A stretch of 31,328 nucleotides of DNA from a virus. Location of the stretch: the IMG/VR virus record IMGVR_UViG_3300029998_000088, positions 1 to 31,328 of that record. One strand, written 5' to 3'. Under the pieces are notes generated by a model. The model was not told the DNA's origin. It saw only the letters and a list, made by a program, of their open reading frames with translations, and did no database searches. Made by a program: the position numbers and the translations under genes. Below are positions 21,986-28,863 of this stretch, in pieces (the stretch's first letter is position 1; each line of letters begins with the position of its first letter).

Positions 21986-23722
21986 ACAGTTTCTGCAGCC
22001 ATAGTTTTACTTCATTTCGTGCTATTTAATGATGATAAAGGATGTATGGTAGTGGCAAATAAAGGAAAAACAGTAAAAGAAATCATACGAAAAATAAAAG
22101 ATATTTATAAGTTAGTACCATTTTTTCTTAAAAAAGGAGTAACTAACTGGAATGAAACTCAGATTGCATTTGAAAATAATTCAAGAATTCAAACAGAGAA
22201 CAGAACTAAAGATCCCTCGATCGGATTTACTATAGATTTTCTTTATCTCGATGAGTTTGCTCACATTCCAGATAATTTCATTAGAGATTATTATGGTGCT
22301 ATTATTCCAGTAGTATCATCAGTTAATAATTCGCATATTGTAATAACATCTACTCCAAATGGATATAATATGTTTTGGGAATTATTCACAAATGCTGAAT
22401 TACCAGAGGATGATCCATTAAAAAATCCATATAAGGCTATGAGAGTCTTATGGAATCAAGTACCAGGAAGAGAAGACACTAAAATTAAAGTAATGGATGC
22501 TAAATTAAAAAAATTCAATATAGCAAAATCTTCTTTATTACGAGAAATAAGAGACAAATATGATATTACGTTATACAAAAAAAGCATAGGAGAAGATATG
22601 TTTGATTGTGTCGCTTATAATGTGTTGGATGAAAAAACTCACATTGGTAACATAAGAAAGATAAGAATAAATGGTATTCCTCTACCCGAATTGGCAGTTG
22701 TTAGTAACTGGCAAGAAGAAGAAACTAAATTATTATTATCCTCTGATAAATTTGATCAAGAATATGGATTACATTTTGTCACAGGAGATAAAATTCTTTT
22801 CAACAAAGACACAATTGATTTATTAAAAAGTAAACAATTACCTTTTGATAATATAAATATTAATCAATTTGAAAAGTTTAAATTTCCATATGAATCTTTA
22901 AAATTTGTAAAAGATTTAAGTCTATTTAATGTTGCGAGATCAAAAGAATACTACACAGTTCTTTCTATAGATTTATCAGAGGGACTAGCAAAAGATTTTT
23001 CTGTTATAAATATATTCAAATTAGAATTAAGAGATAAAAATGAAATAGAAAAATATGAATACGATAACATACAAGATTTATTTAAACTTGAGCAAATAGG
23101 ACTATTTAGAAACAATTTATACTCAATCAGAGAACTTGCCCATATGCTCTATCTTATTGCATTTGAGTTATTTGATCCAGAAAAAACTAAAATAGTACTA
23201 GAATATAATACATATGGTTCTGAATTATTAGCACATCTTCCTAATGTATTTGATGGTAAAAATAATTATTCGAATTCTGTATTTTTAAGATATAAACACA
23301 ACAGAGAAGATATAGCAGGTAAAATAGGAATGAAATTAAGTAAAGATAAACATCTAATTATTGACAAGGAATTTCAGCAATCAATTAGAAATAGAAAAAT
23401 GATATTACACAGTGAGATAAACATAAAGGAAATAACCACTTTTAGTAAGCATGAAACAACATCTGGTATGATTACATACAAAGCTGAGAGCGGAAACGAT
23501 GATGTTGTAATGACAACTATAACACTATCCACATGCTTTGATAATATTGGATATAAAAATTTGGTTGAATTATATGTAAATAATAATATTCAAGGTGATA
23601 TGCTAAGATATGTTGAGAATATTACTAGTTTATCTGAAAATACATCAGGACTAATTGGAGCACACAGTAGAATTTACAGACGAAATCCTACTATTTCAGG
23701 ATCAAGATATCCTGGAAGATAA
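21542..23722 (+). CDS. terL: C-intein fused to terminase large subunit C-terminal part
   Basis: 726 residues. Residues 1-148 are the intein C-fragment ending YYTNDILSHN. The terminase resumes at Thr149 with TVSAAIVLLHFVLFND, so the spliced Walker A reads SRQTGKT-VSAAI, as in T4 gp17 (SRQLGKT). Further gp17 landmarks: Walker B IDFLYLDEFAHIP (D237-E238), coupling motif VITSTPNG, then FDQEYGLHFVTGD. The nuclease has three acidic sites: VLSIDLSEG (~474-482), IVLEYNTYGSEL (~550-561) and SGNDDVVMTT (~649-658). The extein is 578 residues; with the 116-residue N-extein the mature terminase would be ~694. It powers DNA packaging and cuts the concatemer. A strong terminator overlaps the end. Confidence 0.92.
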   Translation: MFKKFIKNVIYFIIQSIEKYEFRNFNPNEEDIMKKFVNTIFLDKEILVETDYGFVPVTEMNITQPFQIYSLELENGLWLEGADTHMIFCKDHNIKMLIDLTTDDYVLTKKGESKVKKISKLKNKVSMFDLSIDTPEMSYYTNDILSHNTVSAAIVLLHFVLFNDDKGCMVVANKGKTVKEIIRKIKDIYKLVPFFLKKGVTNWNETQIAFENNSRIQTENRTKDPSIGFTIDFLYLDEFAHIPDNFIRDYYGAIIPVVSSVNNSHIVITSTPNGYNMFWELFTNAELPEDDPLKNPYKAMRVLWNQVPGREDTKIKVMDAKLKKFNIAKSSLLREIRDKYDITLYKKSIGEDMFDCVAYNVLDEKTHIGNIRKIRINGIPLPELAVVSNWQEEETKLLLSSDKFDQEYGLHFVTGDKILFNKDTIDLLKSKQLPFDNININQFEKFKFPYESLKFVKDLSLFNVARSKEYYTVLSIDLSEGLAKDFSVINIFKLELRDKNEIEKYEYDNIQDLFKLEQIGLFRNNLYSIRELAHMLYLIAFELFDPEKTKIVLEYNTYGSELLAHLPNVFDGKNNYSNSVFLRYKHNREDIAGKIGMKLSKDKHLIIDKEFQQSIRNRKMILHSEINIKEITTFSKHETTSGMITYKAESGNDDVVMTTITLSTCFDNIGYKNLVELYVNNNIQGDMLRYVENITSLSENTSGLIGAHSRIYRRNPTISGSRYPGR

Positions 23723-23759
23723 AAAACAAAGAGTTTATTTTATAAACTCTTTGTTTTTT
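23721..23759. terminator. Strong bidirectional terminator after terL
   Basis: An 18-bp perfect inverted repeat (AAAAAACAAAGAGTTTAT / ATAAACTCTTTGTTTTTT) with a TTT loop overlaps the terL stop and the stop of the convergent DUF4926-like pseudogene. Confidence 0.9.
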
Positions 23760-23965
23760 CTATATCATCTTTTGATACTACTTCTACGAAACTTTTATTT
23801 TTTATATAGAACTCAACTTCTGTACTACCATTTTGGTATACATATACAACAGTTCCTTTTGTTCCAGATGGTATAGTGATTGTAAGTTAACTAAATCTTT
23901 TTTAGTGTAACTACATCAAGTTCTTCAAAGTTCATATTTTCAAATGTTTTAAAAATTGTTACCAT
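23740..23965 (-). pseudogene. DUF4926-like small protein, tagged, with two frameshifts
   Basis: The gene starts MVTIFKTFENMNFEELDVVT with the N-terminal tag. The ELDVVTLxKDL opening is typical of DUF4926-like proteins. After LKK the frame stops at a TAG. One extra base in the A6 run continues with KDLVN, and a second shift within a few codons leads to ITIPSGTKGTVVYVYQNG, STEVEFYIKNKSFVEVVSKD and the ending DDIEKTKSL, the rest of the same fold (GTVVYVY...xEVEF). Two independent indels in ~20 nt make real decay likelier than for the other broken genes. A TATATTTGC promoter box lies 22 nt upstream of the start. Confidence 0.65.
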
Positions 23966-24087
23966 AGTTATTAATTATTTTTAAAGTGCAAATATACAAT
24001 TGTTTTTTTATATAAAAATAATTTTTTATTTTTAACAAACAATATTCCAAAAACATCATATATTAGATAAATTAAAATCAATCAAAA
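23966..24087. other. Divergent intergenic region upstream of the clamp gene
   Basis: 122 nt of very AT-rich sequence between the broken DUF4926-like gene (-) and the clamp gene (+). It holds a host-like -7 box on the minus strand (23988-23996) and, on the plus strand, ATCATATATTAGATAAATTA about 30 nt before the clamp ATG, which weakly resembles the other plus-strand elements. No gene is visible. Confidence 0.5.
23988..23996 (-). promoter_or_regulatory. Bacteroidota-type -7 box (TATATTTGC)
   Basis: TATATTTGC on the minus strand fits the Bacteroidota -7 consensus TAnnTTTG and lies 22 nt upstream of the ATG at 23965. The flanking 15 bp (AATTGTATATTTGCA) recurs before the methylglyoxal synthase gene. 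A clear -33 TTTG box is not seen. Confidence 0.5.
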
Positions 24088-24858
24088 ATGGCAATAGCAA
24101 CAACGATTTCATATAAATTCTCCATGGATTTAACACAATTAGCATTCTTCTTAGAAAAAGTTCATGATTTAACCGCAATAGATAATGAAATTCTATTGAA
24201 GATAGACAAAGAAAAAATATTATTATATGCTGCTGTTGGCGAGAAAAATAATATTAACGCATTCAAATCATACATTTTTAATACTGATGAAATTTTTTCA
24301 TTTGAAACTGACATAGATCACGAAATAAGATACATTATAGTAAATGCAAAAAAATTCGAAATAACACTAAAAAATTATTTAGAATATCAGGAAAACATAA
24401 AATGTGAGTTTTCTATGAATGATGATACTTATGTTGATAATTTCAAATTGAAAAATTCAAAATTGAGATTAAGTATAGTAGGAGGAGATTTTCGTGCAGT
24501 AAACACGAATATTGACATGTCAATGATTGCATCTGTCTTAAATAAAGATTTAATTGATTTTCAATTTTCTCTTGATAAAAACTCATTTTTAAATATTAAA
24601 AAAATAGGTGCTATTGACAACGAAAATGATATATTAACATTAAATGTGACTGACAATTCACTCACTATTGGTGAAAATAATTGGGATTTAGAAATATGTA
24701 AAATTGAGCATGAAGATTTATCTATAACTTTTCCTAAAAAGTATTTCAAATCAATAACTTTCACAGAAAATGAAATAACAATATATGTTTTTGATACATT
24801 CATATTAATAGATAACGCAAACACAACATTATTAATTTCATTAGAATTAATAGTATAA
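24088..24858 (+). CDS. Probable DNA polymerase sliding clamp (gp45/PCNA-like)
   Basis: 256 residues. Weak but consistent pattern of a two-domain clamp. The first domain opens MDLTQLAFFLEKVHDLTAID with a NEILLKIDKEKILLYAAVGE strand pair. A linker (KLRLSIVGGDFRAVNTNIDM) is followed by the second domain (LIDFQFSLDKNSFLNIKKIG; NDILTLNVTDNSLTIGENNW). T4 gp45 is 228 residues and shows the same alternation and a similar 'INxxILLKxG' start. It would tether the replicative polymerase and, in T4, also activates late transcription, which would fit the TATA-like elements in this window. No catalytic residues are expected. A terminator follows. Confidence 0.6.
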   Translation: MAIATTISYKFSMDLTQLAFFLEKVHDLTAIDNEILLKIDKEKILLYAAVGEKNNINAFKSYIFNTDEIFSFETDIDHEIRYIIVNAKKFEITLKNYLEYQENIKCEFSMNDDTYVDNFKLKNSKLRLSIVGGDFRAVNTNIDMSMIASVLNKDLIDFQFSLDKNSFLNIKKIGAIDNENDILTLNVTDNSLTIGENNWDLEICKIEHEDLSITFPKKYFKSITFTENEITIYVFDTFILIDNANTTLLISLELIV

Positions 24859-24860
24859 CC

Positions 24861-24891
24861 AAAAAGAGAGAAATTTAATTTCTCTCTTTTT
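24861..24891. terminator. Bidirectional terminator after the clamp gene
   Basis: Inverted repeat AAAAAGAGAGAAATT / AATTTCTCTCTTTTT followed by further T residues, between the clamp stop and the convergent DUF7448-like gene whose stop lies inside it. Confidence 0.8.
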
Positions 24892-25312
24892 TTATTTCAT
24901 ATAACTTATTCAATTTTATTTTCCTTATCTCCTTAATTGGAAACACGCCTTCAATTTTAGTCATCTCTGCAGTTTCACTATAATATCCATTAGATTCACC
25001 ATACCAACGTATTGTTACATATCCTTTTGATGTACCAAATTTATAAAATGTCCAAGTTCCTGATTCCAACGCATTAGAATCTTTATTACTTGACTCTTCG
25101 GCTTGAATCAAATCATAACCTATCAAATCATTCAAATCACCATCTATATCTTCAATGTGAACATATTCACTACATTCAGTGTCATGACATTGTTTATAAA
25201 TAGAACCATTTGATAAATAAAAAGTAATTGAATCTTCTTCTTCACAATCACCTACACATTTATCTATCTTAATTATAACCTCACCTATTAATTCATCATA
25301 TATTGAAATCAT
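24875..25312 (-). CDS. DUF7448-like protein
   Basis: 145 residues. Characteristic segments: ELIGEVIIKIDKCVGDCEEE at the start, ITFYLSNGSIYKQCHD, then SEYVHIEDIDGDLNDLIG, TWTFYKFGTSKGYVTIRWYG and ESNGYYSE. The 'GYVTIRWYGESNGYYSE' stretch is the hallmark I associate with the DUF7448 family, found in many phages and bacteria with no established function. Five Cys/His residues in the N-terminal half could bind a metal, which is speculation. It is the last gene of a minus-strand run that includes endonuclease and exonuclease genes. Confidence 0.7.
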   Translation of the reverse strand: MISIYDELIGEVIIKIDKCVGDCEEEDSITFYLSNGSIYKQCHDTECSEYVHIEDIDGDLNDLIGYDLIQAEESSNKDSNALESGTWTFYKFGTSKGYVTIRWYGESNGYYSETAEMTKIEGVFPIKEIRKIKLNKLYEIKKERN

Positions 25313-25317
25313 ACTAA

Positions 25318-26292
25318 TTATTTTAGAGTTATTTTAACAAAATATTCAAATTTTTTAAATTTTCTATATAAATAAATATCAGCATCTTCATATAGCCAAT
25401 TCATAAATTTAGTTACTTGCTTTGCACCAGTTAATCTATTAAATCCAACTTCATTATATCTTACACCTGATTTCATATTAACATCTAAATTTTTAGTAAT
25501 ATAATTTTTTATATCATCACAAAAATTAATATTTGATGTTAATGTAAATGTTATATTTCCAATATTATTTTTTGGTATACATAAGCAGCCATCACCATCA
25601 AAATATCCTCTAATAAAAGATTTATATAAATTTATATTTTTTAATTCTGGTAGCCTTATTTTAAATGTTTTATTTCTAACACAACCATTATTAATCAAAT
25701 CATTTTTCATTATATTAGATACTATTTCAAGTCTATATTGTGGGCCTGAATGATATGCTTTATTTTTAAAATGAATTATTTCTTTTTCTTTTCTATATCC
25801 TAATACAATTTTTCCATATATTATTTTGGATATTTTTTCAAGTATTTCTTTATCTTTTTCATGTAATGATATTCCAAACCCATTTTTATTTATATAACCA
25901 TCAGAATATAATAAACCTAAAATATATGCTTTTTCATTGGTGTCTATATTTTTAAAATAATGTTCATTTAAAAAAATATGTTTTCTAGATGATTCACTGA
26001 GAGTTTTTAATTTAATATCATTTCTTTTTAATATTCTTTGTACTACACCTCTATTGATATTATATTTTTCTGATATTTCTTTGTTTGTAATATTATTAGT
26101 ATAATCAAAAATTATATTATTAACGATAGTAATATTAGTATATCTTTCTTTTAATTTTAAATTGTTTTCACGTATTATATTTCTAATTGAATGATCACAT
26201 AATTTATATTTTTCGGCAATAATTTTAATTTTTAAATTATTATTAAAATAATCATCAATAACATAATCTTGAATTTCTTTTTTAATTTTCAT
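25318..26292 (-). CDS. LAGLIDADG homing endonuclease
   Basis: 324 residues. Two LAGLIDADG motifs are clear: AYILGLLYSDGYI (around residues 122-134) and FIRGYFDGDGCL (around 226-237), giving a single-chain enzyme with two active-site Asp residues. The first ~110 residues carry two helix-turn-helix-like repeats (IIAEKYKLCDHSIRNIIREN and ISEKYNINRGVVQRILKRND), a common DNA-binding extension. It lies as a free-standing gene between the DUF7448-like gene and the DnaQ-like exonuclease. No intein or intron border was seen around it, and both neighbours look intact. Confidence 0.9.
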   Translation of the reverse strand: MKIKKEIQDYVIDDYFNNNLKIKIIAEKYKLCDHSIRNIIRENNLKLKERYTNITIVNNIIFDYTNNITNKEISEKYNINRGVVQRILKRNDIKLKTLSESSRKHIFLNEHYFKNIDTNEKAYILGLLYSDGYINKNGFGISLHEKDKEILEKISKIIYGKIVLGYRKEKEIIHFKNKAYHSGPQYRLEIVSNIMKNDLINNGCVRNKTFKIRLPELKNINLYKSFIRGYFDGDGCLCIPKNNIGNITFTLTSNINFCDDIKNYITKNLDVNMKSGVRYNEVGFNRLTGAKQVTKFMNWLYEDADIYLYRKFKKFEYFVKITLK

Positions 26293-26349
26293 ATTAATTT
26301 TTAATCGTATATATTTAAAAATTAATATTGAAAATAGTCCATTTAATGA

Positions 26350-26865
26350 TTACTTAGGTAACGTAATATTATATTTTTCAAAAAAGTATAATAAAGCTTC
26401 AGCGTTTCCAATACAATCAAAAACAGGATTATGATTATGTTCAGTTTTTCTATGTTTTTTCCATTTATAATATAAATTATGCTCTGCACCACAAAATAAA
26501 TCACCAATTCTACGACTTGACCACCCAAATGGATTACTACCATAATATTTATGAAAATAGAAATTTATCCAACTTGCATCATATCCGTTATTATCCGATA
26601 TTAATATTGGTTTATTTTTTGATACTGATTGTATCCATTCAGCAAAATCTTTCATTACTTTTTCTGGTTCATCAAAAGTTTCATGTTCTTCTCTACTAAA
26701 TCCACTAATTTCAAGTGCTTCTGAATCATATTCAGTTGAAATTGGTTTTGTTTTACCATAAAATGTTTTAGTTAAACCTGGTTCAACTAAAACAGCACCA
26801 AAGCAAACCATAGAATTTATACCTATAATTTGTCCATCACTTTCTACATCTACTACTATATACAT
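26350..26865 (-). CDS. DnaQ-like 3'-5' exonuclease (DEDDh type)
   Basis: 171 residues. ExoI motif: YIVVDVESDGQ at the N-terminus (D6, E8). ExoII: ISDNNGYDASWINFYF (D in the N-G-Y-D-A context, around residue 97). ExoIII: HNPVFDCIGNAEAL, with His and Asp five residues apart as in DEDDh enzymes. These give the full acidic set plus the His. It probably removes 3' nucleotides from DNA or RNA; as a single-domain protein it could proofread or recycle host nucleic acid. The gene starts 10 nt after the upstream methylglyoxal synthase stop. Confidence 0.85.
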   Translation of the reverse strand: MYIVVDVESDGQIIGINSMVCFGAVLVEPGLTKTFYGKTKPISTEYDSEALEISGFSREEHETFDEPEKVMKDFAEWIQSVSKNKPILISDNNGYDASWINFYFHKYYGSNPFGWSSRRIGDLFCGAEHNLYYKWKKHRKTEHNHNPVFDCIGNAEALLYFFEKYNITLPK

Positions 26866-26874
26866 TTTTATTTT

Positions 26875-27333
26875 TTATTCTCTATTATATTTTTTATAAG
26901 TAGGTAAAGATGGTTTATAATCGGTACCCCATAAATCTGAAGTAATCATAAGATCAGCAGAATGCCTATTACATGCAACTGGTATATCATGCAATCTACA
27001 TTGTCGCAGCAACATTTGTATATCAGCTTGATGTGGATTTGCATTTAAATCATCAATTAAAAATATACACAAATCAATTTCATCTTTAACAACCATTGAT
27101 GCTATTTCTGCATCTCCTCCAAGTGGTCCAGAATTCATCATTATTATTGAAACTCTATCAATATTTTTAGATTCACAATATTCATCTAAACACTCTTTAA
27201 TTAATTTACCTGTTGTTCCAGTACAAACCAATTTATTTTTCTGTAATGTTTCAGCATTATATTTAACCCACTCGATCATATCTGATTTTCTGTAATCATG
27301 AGCAATTAATGCAATCATTTTATCTATTATCAT
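26875..27333 (-). CDS. mgsA: Methylglyoxal synthase
   Basis: 152 residues from the ATG at 27333, the size of E. coli MgsA; a longer in-frame start would only add a low-complexity repeat-derived tail. Family motifs: IALIAHDYRKSDMIEW (H12), CTGTTGK phosphate loop (~37-43), SGPLGGDAEI (D74, matching E. coli catalytic Asp71), FLIDDLNANPHQADIQMLLR (D94, H101, D104 matching Asp91, His98 and Asp101) and IPVACNRHSADLMI. It would convert dihydroxyacetone phosphate to methylglyoxal plus phosphate. All key residues I know of are kept, so an active enzyme is predicted. A TATATTTGC box 15 nt before the start suggests host-polymerase (early) expression. This is an unusual auxiliary metabolic gene for a phage. 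Confidence 0.88.
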   Translation of the reverse strand: MIIDKMIALIAHDYRKSDMIEWVKYNAETLQKNKLVCTGTTGKLIKECLDEYCESKNIDRVSIIMMNSGPLGGDAEIASMVVKDEIDLCIFLIDDLNANPHQADIQMLLRQCRLHDIPVACNRHSADLMITSDLWGTDYKPSLPTYKKYNRE

Positions 27334-27348
27334 TTTAATTTTTTTTAT

Positions 27349-27357
27349 GCAAATATA
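27349..27357 (-). promoter_or_regulatory. Bacteroidota-type -7 box before the methylglyoxal synthase gene
   Basis: TATATTTGC on the minus strand, 15 nt upstream of the ATG at 27333. The surrounding AATTGTATATTTGCA is identical to the element at 23988-23996. Confidence 0.55.
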
Positions 27358-27364
27358 CAATTTT

Positions 27365-27823
27365 TTATTGATTAAAAAAATTTTTATTGTTATTGTTATT
27401 GTTATTGTTATTATCAATTTTTAATTTTGAAAATTCTTCCTCAAATATTATATTTCTTGGAGGCTCTTCAATGAAAAACATATTAGCCATTTCTTGATTA
27501 GAATAACCATTAAGATTTATTTTAATTCCAGAATATGCTACTAAAAATTCTAAATTTTTATTCTCTTCTGCGAATAAATACAATTTTTTTATTTGATTAA
27601 TAATATGTTCTGAACTTACTGATGGATGATTATATTTAGTCAAATTCTTTGTTACGATCGCATAAGATTGTCCTTGTAAACCATATGCTTGACCATATAT
27701 CGCACCAAATTTATCTTTTGCTTTAAGAGCAGCACCTTTACCATGTCTTCCTTGTGTATTAGAACCAAATACATATATCTGATGAGGTTTCAATTTTAAT
27801 ATTTTTCCTTTATAAGTCTTCAT
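27365..27823 (-). CDS. Macro-like phage non-structural protein (A1S_2505-type)
   Basis: 152 residues from the ATG at 27823; an upstream TTG is less likely. The core IYVFGSNTQGRHGKGAALKA, then FGAIYGQAYGLQGQSYAIVT, is the signature of the 'A1S_2505 family phage non-structural protein', resembling the nucleotide-ribose-binding loops of macro domains (V-F-G-S-N-x-x-G-R-H-G-x-G-A-A). A later EFLVAYSGIKINLNGYSNQE fits the fold's last strands. It may bind or process an ADP-ribose-like ligand; notable because a putative ADP-ribosyltransferase is encoded at 30114. The C-terminus is a poly-Asn tail from a hexanucleotide repeat. A -7 box lies only 3 nt before the ATG. Confidence 0.8.
   Translation of the reverse strand: MKTYKGKILKLKPHQIYVFGSNTQGRHGKGAALKAKDKFGAIYGQAYGLQGQSYAIVTKNLTKYNHPSVSSEHIINQIKKLYLFAEENKNLEFLVAYSGIKINLNGYSNQEMANMFFIEEPPRNIIFEEEFSKLKIDNNNNNNNNNKNFFNQ
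27384..27413. repeat. Hexanucleotide repeat (TTATTG)4-TTATTA
   Basis: Five successive 6-bp units encode the Asn-rich C-terminal tail of the macro-like protein on the minus strand. Unit gains or losses change tail length without shifting the frame. Confidence 0.9.
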
Positions 27824-27826
27824 ATA

Positions 27827-27834
27827 CAAATATA
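27827..27834 (-). promoter_or_regulatory. Bacteroidota-type -7 box next to the macro-like gene start
   Basis: TATATTTG on the minus strand ends 3 nt before the ATG at 27823. If used, the message would be leaderless or nearly so. Confidence 0.4.
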
Positions 27835-27852
27835 CAAAAAAAAATTCATAAA

Positions 27853-27883
27853 AAAAAGAGAATTATAAAATAATTCTCTTTTT
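27853..27883 (-). terminator. Terminator after the histone-like gene
   Basis: Inverted repeat AAAAAGAGAATTAT / ATAATTCTCTTTTT with an AAA loop and T-runs on both strands, 20 nt downstream of the minus-strand histone-like stop. It separates that gene from the macro-like gene. Confidence 0.75.
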
Positions 27884-27902
27884 AACTTTTTTATTCACAC
27901 GA

Positions 27903-28082
27903 TTACTTTTTAGATGTAGCTTCAACAGATGCTGCTCTATAAGGAGTTACCAATTTTTTAATTTCACCAAAAGCTTTTCTAACCTCAGCTTCTGCTGTTT
28001 TGTTTCCTTTTGTAATAAATTTTTCGTGTTTTTCTTTTACAATTTCGAATTGTTCAAGAATTTGTGCATAAATTTCTTCCAT
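27903..28082 (-). CDS. Histone H1-like (Hc1-type) DNA-binding protein
   Basis: 59 residues from the ATG at 28082; the frame extends upstream but the MEEIYAQILEQFEIVKEKHE start fits the family length. The body EKFITKGNKTAEAEVRKAFG, then EIKKLVTPYRAA, matches the short Bacteroidota histone H1-like proteins (…E-x-F-x-x-K-G-N-K-x-A-x-x-x-V-R-K-x-x-x-E-L-K-x-L…). These small basic helical proteins bind DNA. Codon use is less AT-rich than the neighbours (GCAGAAGCTGAGGTT), suggesting acquisition from a host. A role in compacting phage or host DNA is inference. Confidence 0.8.
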   Translation of the reverse strand: MEEIYAQILEQFEIVKEKHEKFITKGNKTAEAEVRKAFGEIKKLVTPYRAASVEATSKK

Positions 28083-28207
28083 GATATATTTTGTTTTGTT
28101 TTTTATAATCAACTCTTTGATTGATTTTTTAGAGTAAATATCATTTTTTAATAAAGTTTCAATTTTATTAAAAAATCAGATTATTAATCTAATATCATTA
28201 TATATTA
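28083..28207. other. AT-rich intergenic region, no gene seen
   Basis: 125 nt between the histone-like start and the HNH endonuclease stop. It contains a weak imperfect hairpin (AGATTATTAATCT) and T-runs, possibly the terminator of the HNH gene and the promoter of the histone-like gene. Nothing stronger is visible. Confidence 0.35.
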
Positions 28208-28858
28208 TTAGTTGATGGTCCTGTTTAATATGTTTTGAATATAAAATAATTTTAATTTCCTTTTATATTTATTATATATTATAATATTTATTATTTTATC
28301 ACTTTTTTCAATGTTTTTGTCTCTCCATAAAGGCTGAAAATTAGTATAATGATTCAATATAATTATTTCATATTCTGTTTTACCTATACTAACAGGAATT
28401 ATATGATCCAAATGCCATTCACCTTGGTTTAACCAAATCATTCCAGATGTAAACTTTTTTTCTAAAAAAATTTTAAATTCATCATAAGAACATCCTAATA
28501 TTTCACATGTTTTTGATTTTTTATTATATCCGCCACGTTTGAAAGATAAATTTATTCTATTTCTAATATTAGTAGTTAATTTAAATAAAATATCATTCTT
28601 TCTTCTATTTTTTGTGTATTCCCTTCTATATTCTTTAATATGTTCTTTGTTTTTATTATACCACAATTTTTTACTTATTTTTATATTTTCTATATTATCT
28701 TCATATCTTTTTTTAGTATAATATTTAACATATTCTTTATTATTTTCTCTCCAATTATCAATACGTTCTTTAGTTTTATCTTTATTATTATCTCTATGTT
28801 TTTTATTCCAAATTTTATATTTTTCTTTATTTTGTTCATAGTATGACTTACTTCCCAT
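28208..28858 (-). CDS. HNH homing endonuclease
   Basis: 216 residues. The first ~100 are a Lys/Asn/Tyr-rich basic helical region (YYEQNKEKYKIWNKKHRDNN) likely to contact DNA. Then KTCEILGCSYDEFKIFLEKK and the HNH core: GMIWLNQGEWHLDHIIPVS (H-L-D-H), NHYTNFQPLWRDKN (N...L-W...N) and IEKSDK. It is of the well-known phage HNH type that follows a 'CEILGCSYDEFKxFLE' module. A free-standing mobile gene between the histone-like gene and an unknown; no intron hallmarks were recognised. Confidence 0.88.
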   Translation of the reverse strand: MGSKSYYEQNKEKYKIWNKKHRDNNKDKTKERIDNWRENNKEYVKYYTKKRYEDNIENIKISKKLWYNKNKEHIKEYRREYTKNRRKNDILFKLTTNIRNRINLSFKRGGYNKKSKTCEILGCSYDEFKIFLEKKFTSGMIWLNQGEWHLDHIIPVSIGKTEYEIIILNHYTNFQPLWRDKNIEKSDKIINIIIYNKYKRKLKLFYIQNILNRTIN

Positions 28859-28863
28859 CTTAT

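Noticed and set aside
19247-23722. terL interrupted by a group I intron or simple gene disruption
   Set aside because: The flanking reading frames continue as intein blocks (Cys1 start; HN|T end) on both sides, and no intron core pairing was recognised; protein splicing explains the exact Walker A junction.
23655-23876. Plus-strand ORF overlapping the end of terL
   Set aside because: It runs through the terminator hairpin and is antisense to the DUF4926-like pseudogene.
27334-27417. Longer N-terminus for the methylglyoxal synthase
   Set aside because: The upstream extension is translated from the hexanucleotide repeat and runs through the promoter box; the ATG at 27333 gives the normal family length.
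28539-28846. Hydrophobic plus-strand ORFs resembling membrane proteins
   Set aside because: They are antisense to the Lys-rich part of the HNH endonuclease; AAA codons read as TTT give false hydrophobicity.
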